Shown one piece after another: positions 1 through 12,190 of a stretch of DNA of 64,000 bases (the stretch's first letter is position 1; every line of letters starts with the position of its first letter). Position numbers and translations under genes: made by a program. The DNA comes from Paralithodes platypus (taxonomy: Eukaryota; Arthropoda; Malacostraca; Decapoda; Lithodidae), in NCBI GenBank assembly GCA_032716605.1, contig CM064519.1, positions 14,013,468-14,077,467 on the forward strand, given 5' to 3'. The notes below the pieces were generated by a model. That model saw only the letters and a program-made list of their open reading frames with translations. It was not told the DNA's origin and did not search any database.

Positions 1-2078
1 CGCCTCGGTGTCGGGCCGTCTTGTTCTCTCAGCCCCGGGGATCCTTGCTCTGTTTCCCCCCGCGGCTCCTTCTGACCTCCTTTCACCCGGCCAGCCTTCC
101 CACTCCCGTCATCCTGCTCCTCTTCCTTCTCTATCCCTGATCTTCGATTACCGGCTCCCCGATGTGGGTACCCCGCCGCTTGACTCGGTAGAGTTATAGC
201 GAGGTTTGGGGGTCCCCTGGCTCGGGGGTGGACGTGTCGCTGGAAGAGGGGGATGGTGATGTTTCCCCCTCGGGCGTTAGTGATCGGGGACGAGACCCTC
301 AGGAGCGCCACGGCCGTCGTCGCTCGCCTTCTTTGGGCCGCCGCGCTGCTGTTTCGGGTCGTGGGGCTCGCTCTCGCTCACGCTCGCCCCTGCGGGCCGA
401 ACTATCTTCGGGGGGGTCGCCTCTCTCGGATCGATTTTCGGCTATGCAGGGGTGGGTTGTGTCACACTTCGACGCGCGCTTGGAGGCGATGCAAGATTCC
501 CTCTTATCGCGCTTCTTGGCGGTGACACAACCTCAGCGCCTCACCCAACCTACCCCTGCTTTGGTCCCCCTCCCCTCTGCGGTGGACCACATTCCTTCTC
601 GCCCTGCTTCTCCGCCTGCCCGGTCGTCGGCTAGTACTGCTCCTGCCCTGGCTCAGGTGGTTGCCCCTGCTGTCTCCCATGCGGGGGTTCTCCGTCTGCT
701 AGGGCAGGGTCCGCGCTTGCCCCCCATCCAGAAGGCCAAGGTCCCGTCGCGGACTATGCCGCTCCTCTATGGCTCCTTGGCTGTTTGGAAGGGGGTGCAG
801 GCCTCCCACCCGGAGCGTGCTACCGACTTCCCGTCAGGTGAGAGGGCCCTACCTTCGGACTGGTCGGTCCAAATTAATGATAAGATGCAGTTCATGGCGA
901 TCAGGGTGGATGGTCAGGTGGTCGACGTGGAGGTGCGGGCTTACCCGACGAGGACTGACCTTCAGTACTTTTCGGTGAAGCCCAAGCCCCCGTCTGCTCC
1001 TCGGACTAAGCTCTGGTCAGACTTCAGCCGCCAGGACATCCTTCAGGATGTTCAGTCCCTGGCTGTGTTGACGGGACTGTCATCCTATGGGACGGGTTTG
1101 TGCGACGTCGGTAAGCCTGGCTTAGCCGTCGTGCTCGATAATCCTCTCCCATTGGAGGCCTGGTTTGCTGAGGCCTTAGAATTCGCCAACCGTTCCGTCG
1201 ACAGATCTGTTTCAGTCCCTCCCCCGGAGTCGTCACTGCTTTTGCCTCCTCTTGTATCTGTCGGCGGATTGGATGGCAAGTTCTGGTCCTGGATCAGCGC
1301 GCCCAAACTTGAAAATTTGTGCTATTGCTAACCGGTTCTTCTCCCACCCAGATAAGTCCTCTGTCGACAGGCATTTTACCTTGCGGCAGAGGGTGCCGAA
1401 CTTATTGTCTTGTCTTTTAGGTTCCCTCCAGACGTCTGTTCACCACCTGAGGCTTATCGAGGCGACTGCACCTGGCGATCTTCGCGAGGGTTTGGACCAC
1501 GTTCGGCGGATCCACCTTCAGCTCGCGGTGTCTGTGGTTCCCGAGCTGAAGGCGGTTTTGTGCGAGGCAACTCGACAACGCCAGACGGTAAGGTCCTCGT
1601 TCTGCCGGAAGGCCCCCTTGGATATTCGTCAGGGTTTGTTATACTCTGAGCTATATACATCGGGGCTTTTTGCGCAGGATGCTTGGGAACGCTACGCTTC
1701 TCTGTCAGCGGACCCTGCTTACGACACGCAAAGACGCGCTGTGTCGCGATCAGGGTCTTCGCAGTCGCGTGCTTCTGGCCGTCCTCTTCGGGTGCTGCCG
1801 CCAATGCTGCTGCCAAGAAAGGGCGCAGGAAAGGGAAGTTGCCGGCCAGAGCGTCGGTTCCGCCTCGCACTTCTGCTCCTGCTCCCTTTCATCACCGCCG
1901 TGAAGGGGCTGGCCAGCCTTCCACTTCCGGCCGCACTTCGACGGGGTCAGACACACGACGGACAGGGGATGGGGTGACCCGCCCTTTTCGGCGAGGTGGG
2001 GGGGGTAGAGGTGGTCAACGTGGCTCTTATGACTGCAGGGACCGTACCGGGGGACCCCCCACGTCAAAAAATGTGTAG
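1..2078 (+). pseudogene. DIRS copy A gag-like ORF1 remnant
   Basis: This is the counterpart of the structural-protein-like ORF1 of copy B (31430-34250). A Pro/Ser/Arg-rich N-terminal part is followed by a conserved central block (around residues encoded at 740-1300, containing LLYGSLAVWKGV and WSDFSRQDILQDV) and a basic Gly/Arg-rich tail before the stop at 2076-2078. The frame is broken: an extra base near 195, an extra A in the A-run near 1311 (CTTGAAAATTTG against CTTGAAATTTG in copy B), and further shifts near 1800. The frame change at about 1420 (after ELIVLS) is shared with copy B. Function is inferred from position; no sequence-recognisable nucleic-acid-binding zinc knuckle is visible. 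Confidence 0.75.
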
Positions 2079-2296
2079 GTTCTCCAGGTCGGTCTCCTCC
2101 TTGTTCTCCTTCTCGCCTCGCAGAAAGGGTCGCTCACCTCATCTCGGGGGCTCCCACAGGTTGTTTTCGCCCTTGCGCCCCTCGGTGGCCGCGAGGGACG
2201 TGGGGGCGGAAGATTGCACGGAGGGGTCTCACATGGAGATGGAAAGCCAGACCCCCACTCAGCACTTGTCGACGAAGCCGGCCTGTCTCTTCGGAG

Positions 2297-4023
2297 GTGG
2301 CCGACGTGGTTACGGCCATGCACGAGCAGGGAATCGTCAAGGAGGTGGAAGCCGGTCAACCGGTTTTCCTCTCCCGTGTTTTTCTGGTACCAAAGAAGGA
2401 CTGCGACGCGATGCGACCGGTGGTGGATCTGTCGGCCCTCAACGGGCACATCGTGAACACACGGTTTCGGATGCTGACGGTGCACCAGGTACGACTGGCC
2501 CTGCGACCTCTGTCGTGGGTGGTGTCGCTGGACCTCAAGGATGCGTATTGGCACGTTCCTATCCATCCTCGTTTCCAGCGATTCTTGGCCGTTCAGACTT
2601 CCGATCGTGTGTTCATGTTCGCCAGACTTCCCTTTGGTCTCGACATCGCGCCGCGGATCTTCTCGAAACTGGTGAAGCAGGCTCTGGATCCTCTCCTCAG
2701 GAGGCGGCCTCCAGATCCTGTTTTACTTGGACGACTGGTTGATAGTTTCAGACACCCTAGAACAGTTGCGTCGACACCCTCACAGTAGTTCAACACATCA
2801 CTCAGGTAGGGTTCAAAGTCAATATTCCCAAGGTCACGCCTGACCCCGTCGCGTGTCGTGACGTGGGTAGGTCTCGAATGGGATCTGTCAAACGCTACGG
2901 TAATCCAGAGTCAGCCAAACGCGGTGAAACTTCGCAGGAAGGTCTTCGCCGTGTTGCACTCGGTCTCCCTCACGAGGAGGATCTGGGACTCGTTAGTGGG
3001 TTCACTGCATTGGGCTGCTCTGACCATTTCCCTCTAGGGAGGCTCAGGCTGCGCCGCCTAATCCTCATGGGCAACAAGGTGTTTCCGTTGGCCCCTATGG
3101 ATCGGCTCATGCCGATCCCGCGTACCATTCACAGACACTTAGGACACTGGGTTGCTCGGGGCACGCTCTCTGCGGCTGTGCCCTGGACCACCCCCCCGCC
3201 GACGATCTGGGTGGATACAGATGCGTCGAGCGAGGTAGGGTGGGGTTACCAAGCCAACCTGGGACATCAACATCACGGCAGATGGGTGGGACACACACAC
3301 CTACACATCAATGCCCTCGAACTGTTGGTTCCCCTGTTCTTCCTGCGGGACCACGCGCTGGCCCTTCGGGGCCAGTCGGTGGCCTTCCGGATGGACAATC
3401 AGACAGCTGTCCACTGTATCCAAAAGCAGGGGTCCTCCAGGTCTTTGACTCTGTTGGGGATCTCCGAGAAGTTGTTCTTCCTCGCGAACCGAACACAACA
3501 TCTCCCTGCACGCCTCCTACCTGACCGGGATTGCCAACCTATGGGCGGACGCCCTGTCGGGAGGACAGGGCGTTCTTGTAGAATGGGCAATGAAACAGAC
3601 TGTATTCGACGACCTCGCGGCTTCCTGGGGTGTTCCGGAGGTCGACTTGTTCGCATCGAAGGAGACGCGCAAGTTGCCTCGGTACCTATCCCTCCGTACT
3701 CGTACCCCGGAGGGGGGTCCGGACGCTTTCATGGAAGACTGGAGCAGGTGGCAGTCGATATACATATTTCCGCCACCAGACGCACTGTTGATGTGCAAAG
3801 TCCTCGCGAGGGCTGCGGCTGTACCGCGGCAGAGTCTGGCTCATAGCTCCTCTGTGGCCGGCCCAGGCTTGGTACTCCCAGTTGAAGCGGTGGTGCCCGA
3901 GTCCGGTCCCTCTCCCTCTCTCACACTTCCACTTGAGGCAGGTTGGAGACCTACGGACCTCGTTGGCCCTTCGCATCGTGGATGTTCGTGAGGCACGGTG
4001 GCTCCCAGTCCACGGACGGGACC
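2297..4023 (+). pseudogene. DIRS copy A reverse transcriptase-RNase H-Dam-like remnant
   Basis: RT motifs are readable: VFLVPKKD and MRPVVDLSALNG, then SLDLKDAYWHVPIHP and the LPFGL block. The segment with the catalytic YLDD (about 2720) has slipped frame through small indels in 2700-2830. RNase H follows with VDTDASSEVGWGY (about 3211), INALELL and MDNQTAVHCI, then another frame change near 3490. The Dam-like region (GVPEVDLFASKETRKLP, near 3640) is readable in a third frame. Copy B has all of this in one frame (34469-36193), so copy A is a decayed relative. The reader should treat it as non-functional. Confidence 0.88.
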
Positions 4024-4938
4024 TGACTGACTTCCTGAATCGTTCATGGACGTCTTCGACTTGGGGGACTTACGAGTCCCACTGGAGGTCTTTTACTAGG
4101 TGGATACAGGACACTCGCCAGACTGTTAGCTCTCCTTCCCTCGTCCTACACTACTTGTTTCACCTCTTCCGTACACGTCGCTTTCAAGTCAACACTATAC
4201 GTAACCACTTGTCTGCCATCCGGGAGGTCTTTGAGTCCGTCACTGGGCTGGTCGTTCCGCCGAAGGAGCTGGATTCCTTCATGAAGGCTGCCTTCAGGGA
4301 GTGACCGCCTCCGAGCCAGATCCCTCCTCAGTTGCATCTGGGGCGTGCTCTGGTACTTCTGGCTTCACACACATATACACGGGACACTACACCGGTTCAG
4401 TTGCTCGAGCGTACACTCTTCCTTGTCGCTCTGGCCACTGGGGATAGGGTGTCTGAAAACTAGCTGACATGTCGCGGTCCCAGGAAGGCAAGCGATTCTC
4501 CCCGTCCCTGAATGTCGTCACGTTAGCCCCCTCCCCTCATTTTGTTGCCAAGAAAGAGGAGAGACCCACGTTGTCAAGCCTTTCACCATCCAGGCTTTAA
4601 AGCGTGGGCATACTCACCATGTGTTGTGCCCGGTGCAGGCCTTGCACTCCTATGTTGAGTCTGTGGCTCCGACTTCGGGTACTGCTGTGTGGGTGTCTCC
4701 TCGGACTGGTGGGAGGCTCTCGAAGGTACAGATAGGACGCCACATTTGTCGGGTCATTCGTGCCAGTAACCCTGCTTGTCGGGGTTCTGCGCACGATGTG
4801 CGGTCCTTTGCTGCCTCCTTCCGGTTCCTGCAGACTCGTTCGTTGCCTGACGTCGCCTCGGCGGGTTTGTGGTCTTCTGTCCATACCTTCGTCTCTCATA
4901 CCTCTCCATGTCCATTGTTAGACCCCCTCGGCCTGTGA
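3961..4938 (+). pseudogene. DIRS copy A tyrosine recombinase remnant
   Basis: This corresponds to the recombinase of copy B (36124-37329), the enzyme that in DIRS elements integrates a circular DNA intermediate. Visible here are SWTSSTWGTYESHWRSF and the HDVR box near 4790. It is disabled several times: TGA at 4302-4304 where copy B has CGA, two extra bases near 4458 that shift the frame in the first-arginine region, an insertion near 4605-4620, and a one-base loss near 4896 that removes the frame of the tyrosine nucleophile (copy B reads HTFVSSYL). Three CG-to-TG or similar changes suggest decay by methyl-cytosine deamination. Confidence 0.88.
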
Positions 4939-5403
4939 TAGCTCTCGGGAGTCGTGTTTCCTAGAGCTCTAGCGAAGTTGCCTGGTCTTCCCCCCTTGTC
5001 ACTCTTTCTTTTACTTTGTTTTCTTTGAACAAGGGGGGGGGGGGGGTACGGTTGTGCAACACTGGATTGCAAGTTTGGGATTATGTTATATGTATACAGT
5101 ACCTAAGTGTTTTTTTTTGCCAATTGAAAATTGTGTTTTATTTTTGTGTTCCATGTTTTTGTTCGTTTTGGAAGAAAAGGGATTTTGTGTACAGTACTTT
5201 TGGTTTAAGACAAGTCTATGGTTTTGCATTACTATGAATGAAGGGCACTGGGTAAAACTGCTCTTTTTAGATACTCATCAGTTTTTCACTCTTTGATTAA
5301 ACTCTCTTGTTTAACTTGTGTTTCTTTGTCATTCATAATTTTGTCTTATGCATTGTTTTTTTGGTATGTTGGGCTTGGATGTCCTCCTCCTATTTGTTAT
5401 GCA

Positions 5404-5515
5404 GCCTTGACGTTGGATTTGCCAAGACTACTAACAAATTGGGAGGTTTGACGTACCTCCCAACCTACCAAATAGGAAAACCTACTATTTGGTAGTAGTC
5501 TTGGAAAATCCAACG
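5404..5515 (+). repeat. DIRS copy A internal complementary region (ICR)
   Basis: Near-identical to 37558-37670 in copy B. Its left part is the reverse complement of the DIRS left terminus and its right part the reverse complement of the right terminus. In the accepted DIRS model the ICR aligns the two ends when the linear cDNA is circularised. In copy A only the match to its own right terminus (5850-5926) can be tested inside this window. Confidence 0.85.
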
Positions 5516-5562
5516 TACATAATACCCTCCCTCACGCCGGACCCCTGCCCATCCGCGTTCTT

Positions 5563-5926
5563 CTGCTGACGTGAGATGTGATGACAAGAGAGGGTCGCTC
5601 ATGCGCACGTTCGAAAGGGATCTGCGCATGACGGAATACGGGATGGGCCTTGAGCGGTAACTAAGGTAAACCCCTTTTTCTTCTCTTCTATGCTTTTTTC
5701 ACCTTCGGTGGTAGTTTTGGTTAATGTACAACGTCTCCTAGAGCAAGATAAGGAGTAGACTCTAGAAGTTTTCTTTTTAACCGCGGTTGGAATGACGACA
5801 TAGCAGTCAAAATAGACAAGTCGTCATTGCAATTAGGTTAATAGCCTTGACGTTGGATTTTCCAAGACTACTACCAAATAGTAGGTTTTCCTATTTGGTA
5901 GGTTGGGAGGTACGTCAAACCTCCCA
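5563..5926 (+). repeat. DIRS copy A right inverted terminal repeat
   Basis: Homologous to 37733-38080 and, in reverse complement, to the left repeat of copy B at 29693-29993. Its outer about 50 bases (CTATTTGGTAGGTTGGGAGG and following) extend past the part shared with the left repeat, as in copy B. Confidence 0.85.
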
Positions 5927-8074
5927 TTCTTTTCATGGTCAGGATTGGCATCAATTCTCTGAACTTCCCCCAGCCACACCTAATTCTAGCAACAGTGGCA
6001 GCCTCGGCCCCACCACCAGCAGAGATGGTATCTCCTAGGTAACAAAACTTGCTCACCAGCTCCAAAGACTTATTTCCAAAATTCATAGCCACAGGATCAT
6101 CACTTAACACAAGCTCGCCTTTGCACACTACGCACTCAAATTTCTCTATTTCTGACTTATCCTTCGGCAGGGGCCCCTTTATTCTACTACAGTGCTTACT
6201 CCCAGGGTGTACCCAACATCGACAGATGATACATTGAATTGAGTTAACGCCCACTCCCTTTCCCCACACTGCACATGGGTATGTACCGCTCTTTTCCACA
6301 TTGCCTCGTCTCAATCTACAATGCATAACCTTGGTTTTGTTAGATTGACTCTTAAACCCTTGCTCGCCATGCCCTCTCTCCACTCTCTGAATTTGGCCTC
6401 AGCATCCTGCATACTGTCAGCTATTAGGACTAAATCGTCTGCATAAAACAGTTCCAAAGGGAGTCAGCCTCTAAAAACTCTAGACAGCGCCTCCAAGACC
6501 ATAATAAAGAGGAGGGAGGCTTAACACTGGACTCCTGATGGACTCCAACACGGACTGTGAACTCATCACTCAGTTCACCCTTCACCCCTCACGGCACACT
6601 TCGCTGAATACCTCATACATCTTGCATTATCCACACGCCACCAGCCATTCTTCCAACACCAGAGTTTGCCTCATAGCCTCCACTGCACAACATCTCTAGG
6701 TCACTCCTATCAAAGGCCTTCTCCAGGTGCTACAAACACAAAGTAAAGATCCCTGCCTTTTAGTAAGTATCTTTCCTGTATCTGCCTGGGACTATGAAGA
6801 TAACAATCGGTTGCTACCACACGTCCCTGGCATAAAAACCAAACTGACATATCATCAATAGAGATGCGTTTGCCTGATTCAAACCGCTCAAGGACTCTCT
6901 CACAGACCTTCATGATTTTGGTCAAGGCATTTCAGTGTCCCTATAAATTTCCCTCTATCTAGTTGCCTCCCCTTTTCCTTTGTATATATTTACTATTACA
7001 CTTTTGAGCCAATCCTCTGGGGATTTTCTCATCTTTAATAATGGTGTTTATCAATTCAGTGATCTAAGTTTAGCACCAATCTCAACCCTGAGGCTTGGTT
7101 AATCATCTCAGCGACAATGTCTGAGCAACTGGAGCTTTACCCGTCCTTCATTTTATTGATTGCGGGGTTCGCTCACCTACAGTCTGAATGCTATCAAAGG
7201 AGGGGGGCCCAGATATTGGTTTTTTCGGGGGGGAGAAACTAAGCTGTTGGCCTTATCCCATTCAAACTCTACATTTAGCCAATCGTTCATAGTGTACCTT
7301 CCATGCTTCTCTGGTTTCATCATTTTCCTGCATACACAATCTTCCCCATTATCATTTCTAACACACTGTTCACCTATAATATCCCTACTGTAATTTTTAA
7401 ACTTCGCCTAGCTAGGTTGAAGATCCCATTTGGTGATTGTCAGTGTTACAACACTTGTTCGAGGACAAGGTCCTTAATACGAGTTGTTAGCATTTGTAAA
7501 AGTACTCTTTTTTTTGGCAGTTCGGTTTAGCTGCCTGGTATTCCTCCCATGCTGCCTTCCTTTCTTCCATGCTTTGAAGCATCCCCTTTTCTCTTTCAAA
7601 GCCATTGTTCTACCTCATCGTTCTCACCACCAAGGGGGGGGGAGAGGTCTTATTCTCTGGGGTGACCCTTTGTTTTTCCCACAGACTTTTGTCCAGTGGC
7701 AGCGATAAGGCTATGCTTAAGAAAGTTCTCCATTGGCTATTTACATCGTTAGGCCTAGCTTCCTTTATTTACTATTCATTTCCTCGTTGCAGTTCACTAT
7801 TGAAACCTATCTCTAACTTCCTTGTCCTTCAGCAGCCACACTTTCCTTTTGGGTTTGTAAACCTTCTTGCGGGCCTTAGGATCTTCTGTATTAAGCTCAT
7901 GTCGCACACCAAGTAGTTATGTGGGGGATACATTCTTCGCTCGGGATGACCTTTACATCTCGAACTAGTTTCCAGTCTTTCCTGTTAACCAAGAAGTAAT
8001 CTAGTCTCTAGCTACTGGAGACCACCAGAGTCATATTGATCAGGTTGTGAATGGCTTCAGGTAATCCGAAATAT
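5927..8074 (-). pseudogene. LINE-A (RTE-like) remnant, minus strand
   Basis: Reverse-strand copy of the element at 51998-57795. From high to low coordinates it shows endonuclease C-terminal sequence (SSQIDYFLVN equivalent, about 8010), the RT start (about 7200), RT palm pieces (about 6500-6950) and the region 3' of the catalytic Asp pair. The last part includes the cysteine-rich insert (CRCWVHPGSKHC) and the block FCYLGDTISAGGGAEAATVA. Many indels and stops break it. DIRS copy A sits at its low-coordinate end; the 5' end runs into the N gap at 8075. The region 5871-6383 is the longest readable stretch. Clade call (RTE-like) is inference from domain order and tail type. Confidence 0.82.
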
Positions 8075-8174
8075 NNNNNNNNNNNNNNNNNNNNNNNNNN
8101 NNNNNNNNNNNNNNNNNNNNNNNNNNNNNNNNNNNNNNNNNNNNNNNNNNNNNNNNNNNNNNNNNNNNNNNNNN
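8075..8174. other. assembly gap (100 N)
   Basis: Exactly 100 N, which is a conventional placeholder, so the true distance between the flanks is unknown. LINE-A sequence enters from the left. I do not recognise the sequence at the right edge. Confidence 0.99.
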
Positions 8175-8637
8175 ATGAGGGGTCTGACAAATAGAGACAG
8201 AAATTTGCATCGGGTAGGCTAAATGACTAGGCTAAAAATATATGGATCATGGACTGATGGTCAATATAGGCCTAGGCCTACAAGTCGCACCACAATTTAT
8301 TTTTAGTTTAGGCTAGGCCTAAGTTTATTTCTAGGCTAGGCCTATACCACAGATGTTTTTCATTTATTTGAAGACAGATATGGTACCGGGTATCATATGA
8401 AAATGTGTTTCAACCCCCGACAAAACTAAATAAAAAATATGGTAGCCTACTGCAAATCTGCAATGTCTTTTTGAGAACAAGGTTGCCAGTACTCTCCTAT
8501 AGACAGCACCGATTTGTATGCTAGCCATTTTCTTTTGAATAAACTAGGTAGGCTACTAGGAGGGAACACTTAGCACCTGGTAGGTAAGGGTTAAAACTTT
8601 GTATAGTATCCCACGTACTGGTTACTATACTATGAAC

Positions 8638-8845
8638 CATAGACTACAGTAGATCTGGACTGGACACAAAAATGAAACTTTACATAGGGGACCCAAAATC
8701 GGAAAACGAACCCCCAAGTTCAAACCTCGAAAATGTGATATTTTCGCAGTTTCGAGGTTCAAACTTGGGGGTTCGTTCTCCGATTTTGGATCCCTTACTG
8801 CAAAGTTCCATTTTCGTTTCCAGTCCAGATCTACTGTAGTCTATG
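8638..8845. repeat. 208-bp near-perfect fold-back element
   Basis: The two arms (8638 to about 8735 and about 8752 to 8845) are reverse complements with only scattered mismatches and end in CATAGACTACAGTAGATCTG / its complement. The loop is about 15 bases. This is the form of a palindromic MITE. No clear target duplication could be fixed by eye. Confidence 0.85.
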
Positions 8846-8873
8846 TATAAACACATATTAGGTGAAGGTTAGT

Positions 8874-8960
8874 CGGTAAGGATGTAGTATTCGGGCGTAC
8901 CGCCTGCCTTGTTTACACTACTCGCACGCTCAGTGTGCCAAAATTCGGCCATTTTCTTCG
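8874..8960 (+). repeat. terminal fragment of an hAT-like MITE family
   Basis: The segment GTAAGGATGTAGTATTCGGG followed by CGTACCGCCTGCCTTGTTTACACTAC matches the ends at 17786, 45285 (reverse) and 46244. The 46244 copy has both ends and an 8-bp duplication. Here only one end is recognised. Confidence 0.55.
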
Positions 8961-10807
8961 TGATCCCAAACCTAACATTGAAAAAATATTGATACTGAAA
9001 TAGGCTAAGAGCCTGTGACTGTCCCGGGGCGGCCGGGAGCCCCGCTAAACCTGCCATTCTATTTCTACATTACACTCATCAAACGATAGTTGCTTTGCTC
9101 TACACTGTACTCTACATTGGCTATGATCTTAGAACTATTATATATCACCTGTATTGAAGTCCAAATGCAGCTACTAATGTAAATATAGACGGATAAATCC
9201 AGAGCTCGAGTCATGAGAGCGATTTGTTTACACTGTGAAAACACAACTTGTTCGGTTCGGATGAGGTGACTGACTTTAGCACCAATATAACAAATATATA
9301 TTACAATAAGGAAACAGCCATCGTTCATAGAACGAACTCCTGGATGGGAGAGTCCGCTAAAACAAACAAACAAACAAACAACCAATGTACCCCTACACTC
9401 CGATGTTATATTGCGCCGAAGGCTGAGTCAAGACGAACACAACTACCGTAATTTTATTGGCACTCGAATGCTCAATAATATGTAGATTAAAGGATAATAA
9501 TAGGTATTTATCTAAAACTATGTATATATTAACTAAACTACTCCATGTGTTTAATATATTGACTAAATTTCACTGAAATTAATAATGTAAAATATTAATT
9601 TAAGTTTGAATGTTAATTTTCTGATCTGATCTGATCTTAATTAAACTCCCACAAAATACACGATATTTTTTCGTATGTGCTAATTTTATGGGGTCTCTAA
9701 TTTCTTAAAAATAGTGAATGAATATAAATTTTATGTGTTTGACAAAGAGCGCAAGACCTTGAGGCATAAGGTAAGCTATAAATTAGTACGATTTTATGAT
9801 GAATTATTGGTTTTTCAGGGGTATATATGTGGTTGGATTAATGGAAAACAACGAACGAATATCAGCAATGTTTTCCATTGTGGTGTTTCCGAGAATAATC
9901 CAATGATGACGTCAAATTAGCTTGCCGCCAATCAACTGTGGAACACTTGGAAATGTGTTAGCTGTTATTTACCGATATATTTGTGGAAAAATAGAGTGAA
10001 TTAAGGGGCTGGAATATAACATTGACTTCATGTGAAGTGCGAGTGCCCTACACATTCTAAAATTGTGCATATTAATCTTGGGGAACTCATTATATATAAG
10101 GTATAAGTTCAAGGTGATACTTTGGATAAACCTGACTTATAGCAAGCACCAAACAGCGATTTTGTAAGTAGCCAAGCATATTATTTTTTTCAGATAAGCC
10201 TAGGCCTACTTGTATTAGCCTAGGCCTATGATGATAATGATGATTTGAAGCAGAAATGAGTAGCCTAGGCTGAGGCTAGGCATATTAGGCTTAGGATAAC
10301 CCATTATCCAACAATCTTAGGACTGCCCCCACTAGTGGGGCTATGTATAATGTATTGATAGGCTAATGAAGATCAAGGAAGATTTGAGGTTAAAGACAGT
10401 AAAAAATAAGGTTAGCTAGGCAGCTGGGAATCTGGTTCTGGTAGGCTAAGACTCAGAGCCCACTCTTAACCCGGGAATGGCGAAGGTCCTCAATTATGGT
10501 AATTATTTAGAAGATGACCTTTTTTTCTAGTTATTAAAGACTTACTCTATGGTGTATTATATGATATATAGAAGCAATAGAACTGTTAAAATGACCTGGG
10601 AAGTGTATATTAAACTTAGCCTAGACCAACATTCCTGTTTTTTTTTTTTTTTTTTTTTGTAAGGCTAGGCTAGGCTAACCTAGCCTAGGCTACTCTTGAG
10701 TTTTGGAACACAGTAGGCCTAAGCCTAGGCCTATTTTAGATATCTAACTTTTAAAATAATAATATAAAAATACGTAGGCTAGGCCTAGGCTAGGATTAAT
10801 TTTTTGT

Positions 10808-10863
10808 TATCATTATACAGAAAGTTGTATCACTCAAAAATACAGCGTCATTCGACACCCTGG
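10808..10863 (+). repeat. right-end fragment like that of the element at 18051-24116
   Basis: The run from GTTATCATTATACAG to CATTCGACACCCTGG parallels the last about 70 bases of the element ending at 24116 (TTATCATTATACTG to GTTTGACATCCTG). It is a solitary end; the partner end was not found nearby. Confidence 0.5.
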
Positions 10864-10924
10864 CTAGGCTATAGCCTATGACAATAACAGTTTGCCGTCA
10901 TGCCGTGGGATTATAGGGGTAGAC

Positions 10925-11450
10925 CTGTCACTGAAGAATACTTTCGCAGTCTTACCGTTTGTTTTTGTTTTCAAGGTATAGGCTATAGACAGAATAGGCT
11001 ACAGTAGTATCTTATCTACTGGTATCTTATTTTATTGTAGTTTATATTATGAGTGGAAGATTTGCAATAACTTACCCTAACCAAAGTCCAAACTTAGTGT
11101 CCAAAGTGGGATCTGCACCCTGCCTCTATGTTCTCATTTTGTATACCGGTAACTTTTTAGCCAGATTACCGGTACAATTTAATAAGTGTACAGCCAGCAG
11201 CTAGGCCTACCGCCTACAGTGCATTTATAGATTTCCCGGAATCCCGGCCATGACTTGGGTATCACTAAAGAATCTTTCCGCAGCCTTATGTACAATTGTT
11301 TGTTTTTATTTCTTCAAGGAATATAGTACAGTAGTTTATTGTTCAATTGTTTATCATGTTATGAGTAGATAATTTGCATTACCTTACCCTAACCTAACTT
11401 TACTTAGTCTTAGTGTCCAAAGTGGGGGCTGCCACTATCCCCATAGTCCA
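10925..11450 (+). repeat. two diverged direct copies of a roughly 200-bp unit
   Basis: 10925-11130 and 11256-11450 share the order CACT(G/A)AAGAATMTTTCSGCAG, a TTTGTTTTT run, TTCAAGG, ATTATGAGTRGAWRATTTGC, TTACCCTAACC and TTAGTGTCCAAAGTGGG. Spacing is about 330 bases. I see no coding potential in either. Confidence 0.6.
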
Positions 11451-12084
11451 CACACCCGCTAACTAACATATATTATTGGTATGTCTTGTCATTACTATAA
11501 CCTGACTTCATGGGGGTAACGGAGACTTGATTGAATATTTTCGGAATTAGCCTCGCAGAATCTTGAGTCTTTTAAAGTTGTGAAAATTAAAGTAAGTTTC
11601 TACGTTCCTACTGATTGTACTTAACCCGAGATGGGAATAGCCTACCCAGGTATTTTTTACTCGGCCCAGGGAAAATAATAGACAAACAAATTTTCTAATC
11701 AAAGTTTATTCTTGAAACTTGGTACCGGTATGTATTTTAACCAGTACTCTATAGTAACTCATGTATCATATGAAAGGATATAAATTAAGTATGTAATAGT
11801 TCTTGGAATGCAACAACAAATATACATGAAATCTTTATTGGACAAAAGTTACAAAACTAAAACAGGGACTGCTAAGAATAATTTAAAAACCTGTTTTCAA
11901 TGCCTATATTAGTGGACCTGAAGTGCATCTCTTTGAGACTGAAGTACAGGCAGCCAGCTCCCCTAGTATCCTGATTAAACACCAGTAAACATACATAACA
12001 TCCCTTTTACTTACAATATTATTCATTCCTTTTAATAAATTTTGAGCATGTATTGTGCATATATTTACCTTCACATGTCAAAAT

Positions 12085-12165
12085 TTCTCCGGCGGCCGGG
12101 GGGCTACGCCCCCCGGACCCCCTGTTATGAAGCGGGGGGCCCAGCCCCCCGCAGACGCCGCGCAA
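12085..12165 (-). repeat. GC-rich double-hairpin repeat
   Basis: The words GGGGGGCTACGCCCCCC and GGGGGGCCCAGCCCCCC form two strong stem-loops in otherwise AT-rich DNA. The same kind of unit (GGGGGGTCCGGGGGCATGCC) lies at 18144, near the left end of the 8-bp-TSD element, in the opposite sense. It is therefore probably part of a dispersed element rather than a gene regulatory site. Confidence 0.55.
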
Positions 12166-12190
12166 AGTTGATCCTTGTAAGCTTAGAAAA

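Larger units (their letters stand above)
1..5926 (+). mobile_element. DIRS-type retrotransposon copy A, left-truncated by the window, degenerate
   Basis: This copy is closely similar to the full-length DIRS copy at 29693-38080, in the same order: gag-like region, reverse transcriptase, RNase H, Dam-like region, tyrosine recombinase, internal complementary region (5404-5515) and right inverted repeat (about 5563-5926). The left inverted repeat lies outside the window. The right end (ACGTCAAACCTCCCA) stops at 5926 and abuts a minus-strand LINE-A copy exactly where the intact LINE-A reads on, so this copy also inserted into a LINE. Reading frames are broken by small indels and by stops, for example +1 near 195, +1 near 1311 and a CGA to TGA change at 4302. 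It cannot encode its proteins. Confidence 0.9.
8175..12080. other. AT-rich intergenic DNA, no supported gene
   Basis: No ORF here carries a recognisable domain and base composition is AT-rich. The stretch is peppered with TAGGCCTA-type palindromic words (for example 8270-8345, 10195-10285, 10660-10800), short simple repeats ((AAAC)n near 9361-9384, T-run 10639-10658) and small repeat ends listed separately. The part 9450-9710 is almost pure AT with no visible feature. Confidence 0.7.
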
